This document shows positions 9,375 to 22,578 of a DNA stretch of 64,000 nucleotides, piece by piece. The stretch lies in assembly GCF_000518985.1 (NCBI RefSeq), contig NZ_JAEQ01000002.1, positions 124,001-188,000 on the forward strand, written 5' to 3'. A program made the position numbers and the translations under genes. How positions within the stretch are numbered: the first letter of the stretch is position 1; each line of letters opens with the position of its first letter. Source of the DNA: Chelativorans sp. J32. Its GTDB lineage: Bacteria > Pseudomonadota > Alphaproteobacteria > Rhizobiales > Rhizobiaceae. The notes under the pieces were generated by a model. It did no database searches, was not told the origin of the DNA, and saw only the letters and a list, made by a program, of their open reading frames with translations.

Positions 9375-12359
9375 CTAGAAGCGCATCCTGAAGCGCGCGT
9401 CGAACGTGTTCGTTCGCGTATCGCCGTTGAAACTCCCGCTATAGGAAAGGCTCATCGTCGCATTCTTTGCGAGTTCCAGATCAAGACCGAGACCCACCAT
9501 AGCCTCGTTCTTGGCGAGTGGCAGGCCGGCCGTGGTGAAGGACGGTACACCTTCAAAAGCCAGATCCGATGTCGGCTTGGTGTCGCCGAAGGCGTGCCGC
9601 CAGCCCGCAGTGGCGCTCAGCTTTACGGGAACCGGAAGGCTCTTCAGTTTCATCGAGGCACGAATACCAGCGGTGCTCAACGTTTTGCTAAATCTGTCCT
9701 TTCCGGACGACAGGCCGACGGTGCCATTTTCATCGAGGCTGCCGGTCCGCAAGTTGACATAGGCCAGATTCGCAAAAGGCTCGAAGCGAAACGCGTTCTT
9801 GTCCACTTCCCATGAAATCTCGCCGAAGGTCTGGAACAGGCTACCGTGATAATCGGCGTTGAGCTGCTCCGCGATGCCGGGGAATTTGATCATCCGCATG
9901 GTGGTGAGATCGAGCCAGCTATATGCGAGACCGCTTCGCACGCCAAAAGCATTCCAGCGGCCGCCACCATAGAGGCCGAGGTGATAGGCCTTCAAATCAG
10001 TGGTGGAAGACCTTTCATCGACGGAGTAATTGCTCCAGCCCATTCCAGTGAGCGCGCCGATACGCAATCCTCCAACCGGCAGATCGCCACCGATGAGGAA
10101 CCCGCCATTGTCAAGGTCTAGGCCGGCCGCGTTTCCATTGCCGTCGAAACTGCCCCAGCCGCCAAAGGCTGCGCTCCAAACCGTGAACCGCTCGCTGTCC
10201 TCCGGGAGGGCTTCCGCGCCATCGGGGCTGTAGGCCAGAATGGGCATGCTGAGAGTGCGTGCGCCGCTAAGCGCCGCTCTCAGGCGATCATTCGCGGCAT
10301 CCCGTATATAGCGGCTGTCCTCGACGATTGCCGGCTTCTGGCTCGCGTAGATTTCGCCGGAAAGCTGATCGAGCGCTCGTCTTGCGCCATCCAGACTCTG
10401 TTGTGCCACGTGCTTCCAAGGAGTTGAGTAAGGAGCGCCGTCAAGTGCATTCGCGACAGAAGACTGGTTTGGCGTGTACGCCGCGCTGGCAAAGGTCCTC
10501 CCATTGGGCACAAAGGAGAGCGTGACGGCATTGGTTCCGTAATAAAGAAGCGGGTTGAGGAAGGCCGACATGCTGTTGGTCGTGAACGAACCGAATGACC
10601 CGTTGATGCCCCTCTCCGCGACAATGATATCCAGCGGCGAAAGAGGGGCAAGGCCACCCTCTAATTTGACGGCCAGAGCACCGCCTTCCAGCCTAATCGA
10701 TCCGGGGTTATCAACGTCAAGTAAGTCGGCCTTGTCTGCGGCAACGTCCACCTCATAGGTCGAAGTCCCGGTAAGGATGGTGTCGCCGTCCACCTCCAAC
10801 TCGCCGACGTTTCCCGCTGTACCTGGAGAGAGCACCCCCCAGATTTCGAGGTTCGCAATGATGGTTCCATCTGCGGCGTAAAGCGTGGCATCTTCGCCAA
10901 CCATCACATCAGAGCGCAAGGTGCCCGCGAGAACCAGCGCACCGCCAAGAACCTGTGTTCCTCCTTCATAGCTGTTGTCGCCGCCAAGCAGCAGATGGCC
11001 TTCACCGCGCTTAATCAAGCTGCCGGGCCCTTCGATATCGCCGAGCCACATGGTGTCGTGACCCTTGGTATCGACATCGAAGACCATGCCGAAAAGCGGA
11101 TCGCCAAAATATTTGGGGCCGAGGATCGCCCGTCCTAGATCGAACATGCCCCGACCATAGATCTCCCGCGGACCGATCGGCCGAGCGGTGGTCAGGATTA
11201 TCTCATTGATCTGGCGTGCGGTCATGTAGGGGAAGGCCTGCCGGAGCACTGCAGCGCCGCCGGAAACAACCGGCGCTGCCATCGACGTTCCGACCTCAAG
11301 ACCATATTTCCCATCGGGCAGGGTAGAATAGATCTCTGAATATTCCTCTGTTTGCCCAGGCTTTGGATCATCGCCTCCGGGTGCGGCAAGGCACCACTGC
11401 CAAGCAAGGCCACAGTGGTTGCTGTAGCTCGCGATGGCGCCTTCCCGGTTCGTAGCGACCACTGCAATCAACGAACCGCCCAGATGCGAATAGTCGAGAT
11501 CGTCGTACTTGGGATCCGTGGGGTTTGCGTAGACATAGCTATCAGGGTCGTAGTATTTCCCGGCCGTTATGATTTGAAAGACATTCGAACGTAGGTTTCC
11601 CGCTGTTATCAGTGGCAAGAATCCCGGGCCGGTAGGATTCGCTGCCTGGTTCGGCTGTTCGTCGTACTCGTTACCTGCCGCGAAAACGAGAACGACATCT
11701 GCGTCTGCTGCGGCTTCGACCGCTTCGGCCGATTCCTCGAAACCGAACGCCGTGATTGGGTGGGGCATGACACGGTAGTGCACGTTCGCTATCGTTCTTC
11801 CCCCAATCTGCAGAGACTGCGGAGGATAGGCGGGTGGGCCGTAGCTGCCGTTGATCACTTTGGCGCCTCGGCTTGCAGCATAAACAAGCGCATTATTCGT
11901 CGGTGCCCGAAATGGCCACAGTTCGTCAGTAGGCCACTGCCGATGGCCTTCAACGCCATGAGTTCGGCGGCATAGGCTACGCCCATATTGCCGATACCGT
12001 TGCGCGCGGCGCCGAGAATACCGGTAACGTGGGTGCCATGGCCATCATCATCGAAGATATCATCAGCGTCTTCGCCCCTCAAAAAAGAAAAGGACAAAGG
12101 CGAAACACGGCCCAAGAACTCGGGGTGGTTTGCATCAATGCCCGAATCAATGATTGCGATGAGCACGCCGCGGCCATCATAGCCCCCGCTTATAAGCCTC
12201 CGCTGCATTGATGGGGCCGAGATACCAGCTCCTGTCGAATTCGAGAGCAAAGGCCTCGGCCGACTGGGCATAAACGACGCTGGGTGAGGCTCCGATGCAC
12301 GCACAGATTGCGACGAGGCTAACGCTCCTCCAAAAGGCTCTAAGCATATCATTCTCCAA
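9375..12359 (-). pseudogene. Subtilisin-like (S8) serine-protease autotransporter, two compensating frameshifts
   Basis: Three pieces on the minus strand form one protein. The signal peptide starts at 12359 (MENDMLRAFW, ending VVYAQS). The frame is lost in a CGGGGGC run near 12183; removing one G joins EAYKRG to YDGRGVLIAIIDSG. It returns to the original frame near 11935 (KAIGSG to PTDELWPFRA). The catalytic triad is complete: Asp in IAIIDSGID, His in DGHGTHVTG, Ser in GTSMAAPVVSGG. The passenger has a repeat like GEGHLLLGGDNSYEGGT, and the C-terminus is an autotransporter barrel ending FRMRF. The longest intact piece is 9375-11858. Either a decayed gene or assembly errors at short homopolymers. 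Confidence 0.82.
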
Positions 12360-12721
12360 ATATGTCGTTCTAACCAGCCGGGCTTTCGCTCCTGTGGATA
12401 GGGAAAATACAATTTTAAATTGTTATTTTCGACTGATTCCCGGCTTCTGATATGCCACGGAAGAGGGCTTGGGACGGTAAATGTCAGCCCTTCCGGCGCT
12501 CCTGCCCTCGCCATCTCTCTCTCAGGTTCCCATCCCCGAGGGAGGTGACTGCGCTCTCGAACAGCTGCGCGGAACCGACCCTGACGCGGCGTCGAGTGCC
12601 CTTACGCTTTCGCTGCCGTGACTACCTATTGCAAGACCGATGATAGCCGTCCGGCCCTCTATGGGATCACGGTCCGCCCTCCTATAATGGCACCATCGGC
12701 ACCAACGAAGCGGAGGACAGG
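12360..12721. other. Intergenic stretch with an AT-rich palindrome
   Basis: 362 bases separate the divergent autotransporter and cupin genes. ACAATTT-T-AAATTGT (12409-12423) is a perfect 7-bp-arm palindrome 50 bases before the autotransporter start and could be an operator. No RNA gene or additional ORF with coding character was found. Confidence 0.4.
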
Positions 12722-13117
12722 ATGGAGATCATGCGAAGCGGGTCGGCGCCCTCCGGCAAGGGCCCAGCGGAGTATTTTACCGGAACGGTGCGGCTCGACC
12801 CGCTATTTACTGCGCCGGAGCCGGCGCGGGCAGTGGGCGCGCTCGTCACCTTCGAGCCCGGCGCGCGCACGGCCTGGCACACGCACCCGCTCGGCCAGAC
12901 GCTGATCGTGACGTCCGGCCTCGGGCGGGCGCAGCGCGAGGGCGGGCCGATCGAGGAGATCCGGCCAGGCGACGTGGTCTGGTTTCCGCCGGGCGAAAAG
13001 CACTGGCACGGCGCCAGCCCCACCACCGCGATGACGCATATCGCCATCCAGGAAAGGCAGGACGGCGCGACGGTGGAATGGCTCGAGCATGTCACCGACG
13101 AGGAGTATGGCGGGTGA
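12722..13117 (+). CDS. Cupin-domain protein
   Basis: A 131-residue single-domain cupin. Metal-binding positions are visible: His53 and His55 in AWHTHPLGQ with Gln59, then His94/His96 in [10 protein letters not shown]. Such proteins often accompany carboxymuconolactone decarboxylases or act as small metal-dependent isomerases or dioxygenases; no such partner is present. GGAGGACAG precedes the ATG. The repeat array begins 45 bases after the stop. Fold assignment is secure; the reaction is unknown. Confidence 0.88.
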   Translation: MEIMRSGSAPSGKGPAEYFTGTVRLDPLFTAPEPARAVGALVTFEPGARTAWHTHPLGQTLIVTSGLGRAQREGGPIEEIRPGDVVWFPPGEKHWHGASPTTAMTHIAIQERQDGATVEWLEHVTDEEYGG

Positions 13118-13160
13118 TGTGGCGCCGGCGTCGGCCTAGCCGCCAATCGCTACCTTGGGT

Positions 13161-13789
13161 GATTGCGGAAGCGATGGTGCAGAGCGCCCTATCTCTCCCC
13201 TTGCGGGAGAGAAAGCAAATTCTTGTGCTTGGCGCTAGCCAAGCCCTTAGAATTTGCAAGAGAGGGGATTGGTTGTCGTGCTGAGAGGGACCCCCTCTCT
13301 TGCGATTTCTAACACTTAGCCTCCGCTTCGCTCCAGCTAAGATGTTGAAATCGCTTTCTCCCCCGCCAAGGGGGAGATATCGCCGGCATCGGCCTTGTTG
13401 CTAATCGCAAAGGCTGGTGATTTGCGGATGCGATGGTGCAGAGCGCCTTATCTCTCCCCTGGCGGGAGAGAAAGCGAATTGTTGGGCTTGACGCTAGTTA
13501 AGTCCTTAGAATTTGCATGAGAGGGGATTGATTGTCGTGCTGAGAGGGACCCCCTCTCTTGCGATTTCTAACACTTAGCCTTCGCTTCGCTCCAGCTAAG
13601 ATGTTGAAATCGCTTTCTCCCCCGCCAAGGGGGAGATATCGCCGGCATTGGCCCTGTTGCTAATCGCAAAGGCTGGTGATTTGCGGATGCGATGGTGCAG
13701 AGCGCCCTGTCTCTCCCCTGGCGGGAGAGAAAGCAAATTCTTGGGTTTGGCGAAGCCAAGCCCCTAGAATTTGCAAGAGAGGGGGTGTT
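13161..13789. repeat. Tandem ~258-bp repeat array, left part (copies A, B and part of C)
   Basis: Unit starts lie at 13161, 13419 and 13678, each near GCGGA(A/T)GCGATGGTGCAGAG. Each unit contains CTCTCCCC...GGGAGAG hairpins, a segment AAATTCTTG...TAGAATTTGC, then CCCCCTCTCTTGCGATTTC, CTTCGCTCCAGCTAAGATG and CCGCCAAGGGGGAGATATCG. Copies A and B are close to identical. Copy C stops after AATTTGCAAGAGAGGG, where the DUF559 gene begins. No long coding frame is conserved among copies, so it is probably non-coding and hairpin-rich. Confidence 0.85.
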
Positions 13790-14146
13790 TTATCTCCCGA
13801 TCCTCCCCGCCTCATGCAGGATCGTGAGGCAGACGCCGTCGAGGTTCTTTTCCACCTCGTCGTTCCAGAAGCGCAGGGTTTTGAAGCCTTGAGCTTCGAA
13901 ATGCCGGTCGCGCACGGCGTCTCGCGGAGACTGCGAATGCTGCCCGCCGTCCAATTCGATGATCAGCCGCGCCTCGAAGCAGACGAAATCGAGGATGTAG
14001 CCTTCGAGCGGCACCTGCCGCTTGAACTTCAACCCTTCGAGTTTCCTGTTGCGCAGCGCCTGCCAGAGAAGGTTTTCGGCCTTCGTCGCATCGGCCCGCA
14101 TGGTGCGGGCATACGTGCGGTGCGGCGGTGGAACAGCTTGGCGCAT
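13790..14146 (-). CDS. DUF559 endonuclease-like protein
   Basis: About 118 residues from the ATG at 14146 (14101 and 14191 are alternatives). Typical DUF559 order: ATKAENLLWQALRNRKLEG, FKRQVPLEGYILDFVCFEA, LIIELDGGQH, then FKTLRFWNDEV. The D-x(n)-E-L-D-G pattern resembles the Vsr/restriction-endonuclease-like core. The gene sits exactly between the two halves of the repeat array, as if inserted into one unit. Nuclease activity has not generally been demonstrated for this family, to my knowledge. Confidence 0.82.
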   Translation of the reverse strand: MRQAVPPPHRTYARTMRADATKAENLLWQALRNRKLEGLKFKRQVPLEGYILDFVCFEARLIIELDGGQHSQSPRDAVRDRHFEAQGFKTLRFWNDEVEKNLDGVCLTILHEAGRIGR

Positions 14147-14870
14147 GATATCTCTCCCCCCAGGGGAAGAGAGCAGCGTCGGCGCCCCCATCTCTCCCCT
14201 TGCAGGAGAGAAAGCGATTTCAACGTCTTAGGCAAGCCACCGGCGTAGCCCAAGCGTTAGCAATCGAAAGAGAGGGGATATTTTGATGTGTCGCGAGGAA
14301 CCCCCTCTCTTGTCTTTTCCAAGCACTTGCTCGGGGTCCCCTCGCAAGCGCAGGAAAAGACTTTCTCCCCCGCAAGGGGGGAGATAACGCCGGCTTCGGC
14401 CTTGCCGCTAATCGCAGAGGGTGATGATTTGCGGGAGCGATGGCGCATCGATCTCTCCCCTTGTGGGGGAGAAAGCAAATTCTTGGGACTTGGCGAAGCC
14501 AAGCCCTTAGAATTTGCAAGTGAGGGGATATTCTGCAGCGCCGTGGGACCCCCTCTCTTGCGATTTCTAACACTTAGCCTCCGCTTCGCTCCAGCTAAGA
14601 TGTTGAAATCGCCTTCTCCCCCACCAAGGGGGAGATATCGCCGGCACCGGCCTCGGCGGCAGTCGCAGACATTGGTGGTTTGCTGAAGCAGCAATGCAAA
14701 GCGCAAGAGAGGGGTAGTTCTGTCGCGCGTTAAAAGGGCCCCTCTCTTGCGATTTCTAACACTTAGCTTCCGCTTCGCTCCAGCTAAGATGTTGAAATCG
14801 CTTTCTCCCCCGCAAGGGGGGAGATATCGCCGGCATTGACGTCGCCGTTAATCGCAGAGGCTGGCGATTT
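14147..14870. repeat. Tandem ~250-bp repeat array, right part (copies D, E and F)
   Basis: The same unit resumes upstream of the DUF559 start: divergent copy D (about 14190-14425), copy E (from 14426) and shortened copy F (from 14677, lacking the first CTCTCCCC hairpin). Copies E and F repeat CCCTCTCTTGCGATTTCTAA and the CCAGCTAAGATG segment of copies A and B. The spacing from E to F is about 251 bases. The array ends just before the stop of the disrupted DUF5677 gene. Confidence 0.83.
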
Positions 14871-14901
14871 GCTGGGCGACTGCGACACACAAAGATGTGG
14901 A

Positions 14902-16039
14902 CTAGCTTGTGAAAGGCTTCGCTTCGCGCTTACGAAGCGCGGCATTCTGCTTCCGATGTTCTTTCAGCGTTTCGGGGCCAAGTCGCATAAAAATTGTTGC
15001 TATCTCGTTGCATAGATTCTGCAACATTTGCGCGGCAGCTATTCGGTCGATAGTCGGATAGCTGGATATCAATGCAACCGTTGTCGTAGTTAGCGAAAGG
15101 GCCATCATTTGAGCTGGATCTGCCATGGCGCTGTTGCTCTCGCCTACCAAAAGCACCGTCTTTCTGTTCTCAGAGGTGCCCAGCATGGCCGTTGGAGGGC
15201 GATAGGCTCCGTGAGTATCAGCGCAAGCCCACTTATTCAGCGCAAGCCCACTTATAACGCGGTCGCCAATGATCCATCCGAACCGATTTTTCAAGTTCGG
15301 AAAAATTTGGAGAGCCCTTTAACTCAGGTTTGGCCCAACCCCAATCGCGAGCGATTTCCTTCCCAAATTCAGCGACTACTAGGTCATTAATTTGGGATAT
15401 TTCTTCGAATTCTTTATCTCTAGGTGCTTTTAGGTTAGCTCTTTTCTGATGTTCTCTGTATTGCTTAGCAGCCTTAAATGCTTCTATATGTCGATGAGCT
15501 ATATATCTCCTCGAAACTATTTTCTGATGCTGCGATAAAAATAACGCAATGACTGACAATTCGTGAAGTGTTCTCCAACGCCCCAGAGCGCCGTCAGGAA
15601 AGCCATTTTTCATTAGGCTGAATATTTCACGCGCTACTAAAACCGAGCGAGCGTGTATGTTTATGAGGGCTTCGAGCTTCCAATCTTGCGTCCGATACGC
15701 TTTCTCTCTCTCAGCGATGTTGATTGCTTCACCAGTTTCCTGGCTGGTAACTATCAGCATTTGAAGAAGATCGAACCCATCCTTCCAACGCTGGTAATTT
15801 CGCTCTCGAAATCCAGACTCCAACTCCGCATATTCGGAGATCATCTCCGGCAAGCGCTTCTTGCAATCGGAGAAAACGGCTTTGGAAAGCTCCGCGATAG
15901 CCTTGGTTATAGCGTTGCCAATGATCTTTTCCAACTCGGTCTCCGATATTCCCGCCTTCTTGGCTTTCAGGGCCTCCCTCTCGACCACCTTTTGAACTGC
16001 TTTGTCAATTTCATCCATTCGCCATTTTCGACGAGCCAT
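14902..16039 (-). pseudogene. DUF5677-domain protein, disrupted by a 19-bp tandem duplication
   Basis: The first 268 codons (16039-15233) give a DUF5677-like helical protein: coiled N-terminus, LINIHARSVLVAREIFSL, GALGRWRTLHELSVIALFL. They end at YKWACAE-stop. The next frame (15294-14902) resumes with KWACADTHGAYRPP, the expected continuation. The cause is visible: CAGCGCAAGCCCACTTAT occurs twice head-to-tail at 15219-15237 and 15238-15256, and 19 bases shift the frame. The gene is clearly more AT-rich than its neighbours, suggesting transfer. Without the duplication the product would be about 370 residues. Function unknown. Confidence 0.8.
15219..15256. repeat. 19-bp tandem duplication
   Basis: Two adjacent 19-base copies (15219-15237 and 15238-15256) differ at only the last base. 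The second copy breaks the DUF5677 reading frame. Confidence 0.9.
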
Positions 16040-16061
16040 AACATCCCCACAGCCCAGCAGC

Positions 16062-19544
<3,483 letters not shown>

Positions 19545-19743
19545 GAATGGTCCATTCCAAGAGGCGCTTGCGCGAAGAACCGGAACGGGCGAGCCCGGCC
19601 GGCGCAGCGGAGGATTCTTTTTGTCAGGCTAGGCGCGCCTTATAGGGAAGTCTTCGCGTGCAGGGAACCCCCAAAAGCGCAGATGTGCCAGAAGCGCGCC
19701 ACGAAGGCGCGCGACCTTCCGTCGCCCGCCCCTCCTGGCCCGT

Positions 19744-20556
19744 TCAATCGAGCGTGAAATCGAAGCGATAAGTGGCCGAAACGCCGACGGTGAGCTGATT
19801 GCGGGAGCCGCGCCGGTCCACGAGAGGTGAGTCGGCGGCGGGGCCCATCAGCCGCTCATATTCTGTGAAGAAGCTGGTGGTGATCTTGTCGGTCGTCTTC
19901 CATGTGATCGCGGCACCCGCGCCAACGGACTTGATGCCACCGCCGGGATCGTAGCGCGGCAGGCCCGAGCGCGCCGATTCTTCGGCACTGACACCGTAAT
20001 AGGCGTCGAAATAGTCGGCGCTCGCCATGGACAGGCGCGGACCGCCGGAAACGCGGACGGTTGGCGAGAGATCGTCAAAGACATCGACGGCGACGTCGGC
20101 CACCACGCCGCTGTGAGAGCGGATGCCCCTACGCACTTCGCCGCGGAGCCGGATGTTGTCGGTCGGATAGACTTCAACGAAACCGCCAGCCTCCACCCCG
20201 AACTTGACCGGGTCCAGGCCCTTGAGGGAATCGTCGGTGTCCTCATCGCGGCGGAAGACGAGCTTTCCGGCGATGCCCGCCCGGAACACGCCGGTGTCCA
20301 CGAAGCCGAAGGAGGGATTGTCATTGCGCGAGGAGAAGCGCGTGGCCGAACCTTGGCGGCTCAGCGAGACCACGGGCGTCACCTTGAAGATCCAATCTTT
20401 GGAGCCATCGAAGCTTGGGGCAACCAAGCCCGCAGCACCGACGGTCAACGACCAGTCGCCCGACCAGAAATGCCTTCCGGCTTGCTGAGCTTCGGCCGCC
20501 GCTGGTGCAAGAAGGGGGAGGGCGGCCGCAACGGTCGCCAGAGAACGCTTGAACAA
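19744..20556 (-). CDS. MipA/OmpV family outer-membrane protein
   Basis: 270 residues with a cleavable signal peptide (MFKRSLATVAAALPLLAPAA, then AEAQQ) followed by alternating hydrophobic/polar beta-strands ending in an aromatic-rich strand (TYRFDFTLD). The pattern DWSLTVGAAGLVAPSFDGSKDW is typical of MipA/OmpV proteins, which are outer-membrane barrels; MipA of E. coli scaffolds murein hydrolases. No two-component partner is adjacent. It ends about 200 bases upstream of carB with no clear co-transcription signal. Confidence 0.85.
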   Translation of the reverse strand: MFKRSLATVAAALPLLAPAAAEAQQAGRHFWSGDWSLTVGAAGLVAPSFDGSKDWIFKVTPVVSLSRQGSATRFSSRNDNPSFGFVDTGVFRAGIAGKLVFRRDEDTDDSLKGLDPVKFGVEAGGFVEVYPTDNIRLRGEVRRGIRSHSGVVADVAVDVFDDLSPTVRVSGGPRLSMASADYFDAYYGVSAEESARSGLPRYDPGGGIKSVGAGAAITWKTTDKITTSFFTEYERLMGPAADSPLVDRRGSRNQLTVGVSATYRFDFTLD

Positions 20557-20677
20557 AATGAACTCCGGGTACGAACGCAGTACAGATTATCGCCGCATAA
20601 GCCGGAGGTTGTAAAAATTGATTAAATTTGTAGCGAATAAAGCTCGCCGCCTCCGGGATTCGGCAGTCGGTTCTCTT

Positions 20678-21010
20678 CTATTCCGCAGCCTTTTCCGGCG
20701 GGGGCAGCGTGATCGCCGTAGCGATGATCGAGTCGAGGAGGCCGGGAAAGCGTGTGTTGAGATCGGCGTGCCTGAGGGTGATGAAGCGGGAGGTGCCGCG
20801 CGGCTCGACCCGCACGATGCCAGCTTCGCGCATTTTTGCGAGGTGATAGGTAAGGTTCGATTTCGAGGTGAGATCGGTGAAGTGGGAGCAGGTCAGCGGC
20901 TTACCGTCCTGCCGGGCAAGATCGCCCAAGATGGCCAGCCGCGTAGGATCGCCCAAAACGGCAAGAACGGTCGCCAGATTGATCTCTTCGGTCGACGGAT
21001 GAGGCAACAT
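20678..21010 (-). CDS. ArsR-family winged-helix repressor
   Basis: 110 residues from the ATG at 21010 (a longer frame to 21259 would overlap the divergent LysE gene and has no domain support). ArsR/HTH_20 motifs: NLATVLAVLGDPTRLAILGDLA, then CSHFTDLTSKSNLTYHLAKMREAGIV as helix-turn-helix and wing. No CxC metal-binding motif of classical ArsR is present, so it probably senses something other than arsenite. It is divergent from the LysE exporter, which is its likely target; an inverted repeat lies between them. Confidence 0.87.
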   Translation of the reverse strand: MLPHPSTEEINLATVLAVLGDPTRLAILGDLARQDGKPLTCSHFTDLTSKSNLTYHLAKMREAGIVRVEPRGTSRFITLRHADLNTRFPGLLDSIIATAITLPPPEKAAE

Positions 21011-21044
21011 AACGACCCAAAGGTAATCGATCCCAGGCGCGATG

Positions 21045-21081
21045 CAAGCGGAAGGCTCGAAAGCAAATGACCATCCGCTTG
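21045..21081. promoter_or_regulatory. Inverted repeat between arsR-like and lysE-like genes
   Basis: CAAGCGGA (21045-21052) and TCCGCTTG (21074-21081) are perfect 8-bp inverted arms 21 bases apart, placed in the 125-base divergent promoter region. Candidate operator for the ArsR-type protein. Confidence 0.45.
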
Positions 21082-21135
21082 TCTTGATCTGGTGGATTTC
21101 CTTAAATACCGGCAGCAGGAATCGGGGAGGACGAT

Positions 21136-21747
21136 GTGAGTATCGAATTTCTTCTGACGACATTGATTGTCGTCGCCTCCCCAGGAACAGGGGTACTCTA
21201 CACGCTTGCCGCCGGCCTGTCGCGCGGGGCACGGGCAAGCGCAGTCGCAGCTTTTGCATGCACGCTTGGCATCATCCCCCATATGGCGGCCGCGATCACC
21301 GGTCTGGCGGCTCTGCTGCATACCAGTGCGGTCGCTTTCCAGATCCTGAAATATCTGGGTGTTGCCTATCTGCTCTTCATGGCGTGGCAAACGCTCAAGG
21401 AACACGGCGCGCTCAAGGTGGAAGCCGAAACTGCTCCACGCTCCGACCGGCAGGTGATCGTCTCCGGCATCCTCGTCAACATTCTCAATCCCAAGCTCTC
21501 GATCTTCTTCTTCGCCTTCCTGCCTCAGTTCGTGAGCAGCGCAGACCCCAACGCGTTTGTCCGCATGCTGGAGCTGAGCGGTGTCTTCATGGCGGCCACC
21601 TTCGTCGTCTTCGTCGGTTACGGGCTGTTTGCGGCGGCGATCCGCAACCACGTGATCTCACGTCCGCGCGTGCTCGCCTGGATGCGGCGCACCTTCGCCG
21701 CCGCTTTCGTGGGATTGGGCGTGAAGCTTGCCTTGACGGAACGTTAG
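21136..21747 (+). CDS. LysE/RhtB-family amino-acid exporter
   Basis: 203 residues, inner membrane, about six transmembrane segments. Typical features: the N-terminal helix with SPGTGVLYTLAAGLSRG, and NILNPKLSIFFFAFLPQFV, which corresponds to the conserved NPK segment. It starts at GTG 21136 with GGGGAGG 5 bases upstream. It probably exports an amino acid or homoserine-lactone-like compound; the substrate is not determinable. Divergent from the ArsR-type regulator. Confidence 0.9.
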   Translation: MSIEFLLTTLIVVASPGTGVLYTLAAGLSRGARASAVAAFACTLGIIPHMAAAITGLAALLHTSAVAFQILKYLGVAYLLFMAWQTLKEHGALKVEAETAPRSDRQVIVSGILVNILNPKLSIFFFAFLPQFVSSADPNAFVRMLELSGVFMAATFVVFVGYGLFAAAIRNHVISRPRVLAWMRRTFAAAFVGLGVKLALTER

Positions 21748-21751
21748 GGGG

Positions 21752-22444
21752 TTATTGCACCCGGCGCGGCTCGGGCGCAAAGGTGCTGAGGCCCAGCCAT
21801 TGCTGCATGGCGCGCGCGATTTTCGGATCGCCGATCAGTTCCAGCCTGCCGGCCTCCACTTCCTTGCGCACGACGCTGAGCCCCATCCAGACAGCGGTCA
21901 TGCTGCGCAGCGAACCCGTCACCAAGAGGTCGATCTCATAACCTGGATCAAAACCGCAGAGATCCACATTGCCGGAATCGACAACGAGCCACCAGTTCTG
22001 ACGTGAAGGCGGAACCTCCGGATACTGAAACTGAATCGTGCAGCGCTTTGGCGGCAGCGGCTCGGGGTTGAGGTTGCGCCGCATATCCCACATCAACAGC
22101 GAAGGGTCGAGATTCTTCAAGGTCAGCCGCGATTCCACCCAACGTTGGCCCCAGAAGCCGATGCCCAGGATGATGGCGCGCAGATCCTCCCCCGCTTCCG
22201 TAAGGCGATATTCCATCACACCGCTTTGGCCTGGCAGCGTGCGGATGACGCCCGCCCGCTCCAACTCCTTGAGCCGCTTCGACAGAAGGGCAGGGGACAT
22301 GCGCGGAACGCCGCGGCGCAGGTCATTGAAGCGCGTCGTGCCGCAGAGAAGTTCACGGATGATGAGCGTGGTCCAGCGCGAACAGAGCACCTCCGAGGCC
22401 ATCGCCACCGGACAGAATTGCCCGTACCCTCCACGGTCCTGCAT
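21752..22444 (-). CDS. HxlR-family winged-helix regulator with C-terminal extension
   Basis: 230 residues from the ATG at 22444, which follows AAGGTG. The first 100 residues are an HxlR winged helix (CPVAMASEVLCSRWTTLIIRELL, FNDLRRGVPRMSPALLSKRLKELE). The remaining 120 residues resemble an SCP2/sterol-carrier-like ligand-binding fold (NWWLVVDSGNVDLCGFDPG), an arrangement common in this group. It is divergent from the acyl-CoA dehydrogenase, its likely target, with a 134-base shared promoter region. Confidence 0.85.
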   Translation of the reverse strand: MQDRGGYGQFCPVAMASEVLCSRWTTLIIRELLCGTTRFNDLRRGVPRMSPALLSKRLKELERAGVIRTLPGQSGVMEYRLTEAGEDLRAIILGIGFWGQRWVESRLTLKNLDPSLLMWDMRRNLNPEPLPPKRCTIQFQYPEVPPSRQNWWLVVDSGNVDLCGFDPGYEIDLLVTGSLRSMTAVWMGLSVVRKEVEAGRLELIGDPKIARAMQQWLGLSTFAPEPRRVQ

Positions 22445-22578
22445 TGCAGTCACCTTCGGCGCCAAGAGCAGAGAATATCGCAAAATCGACCGAACTGGAA
22501 TGGCAGCGGTACAGTTCGTGAACTGGACCGCTCAACGTCTCTGCGAGATTCTGCAGGTTCCAAACCGGAGGAGAAACA

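Noticed and set aside
13161-14870. CRISPR array
   Set aside because: Repeats are about 255 bp, contiguous and imperfect, with no short repeat/unique spacer pattern and no cas genes.
13790-16039. Complete mobile element or restriction system
   Set aside because: No transposase, integrase, methyltransferase or flanking target-site duplication was found; only repeats, DUF559 and a broken DUF5677 gene are present.
20678-21010. Arsenite-responsive ArsR
   Set aside because: The metal-binding CxC motif is missing and no ars genes are nearby.
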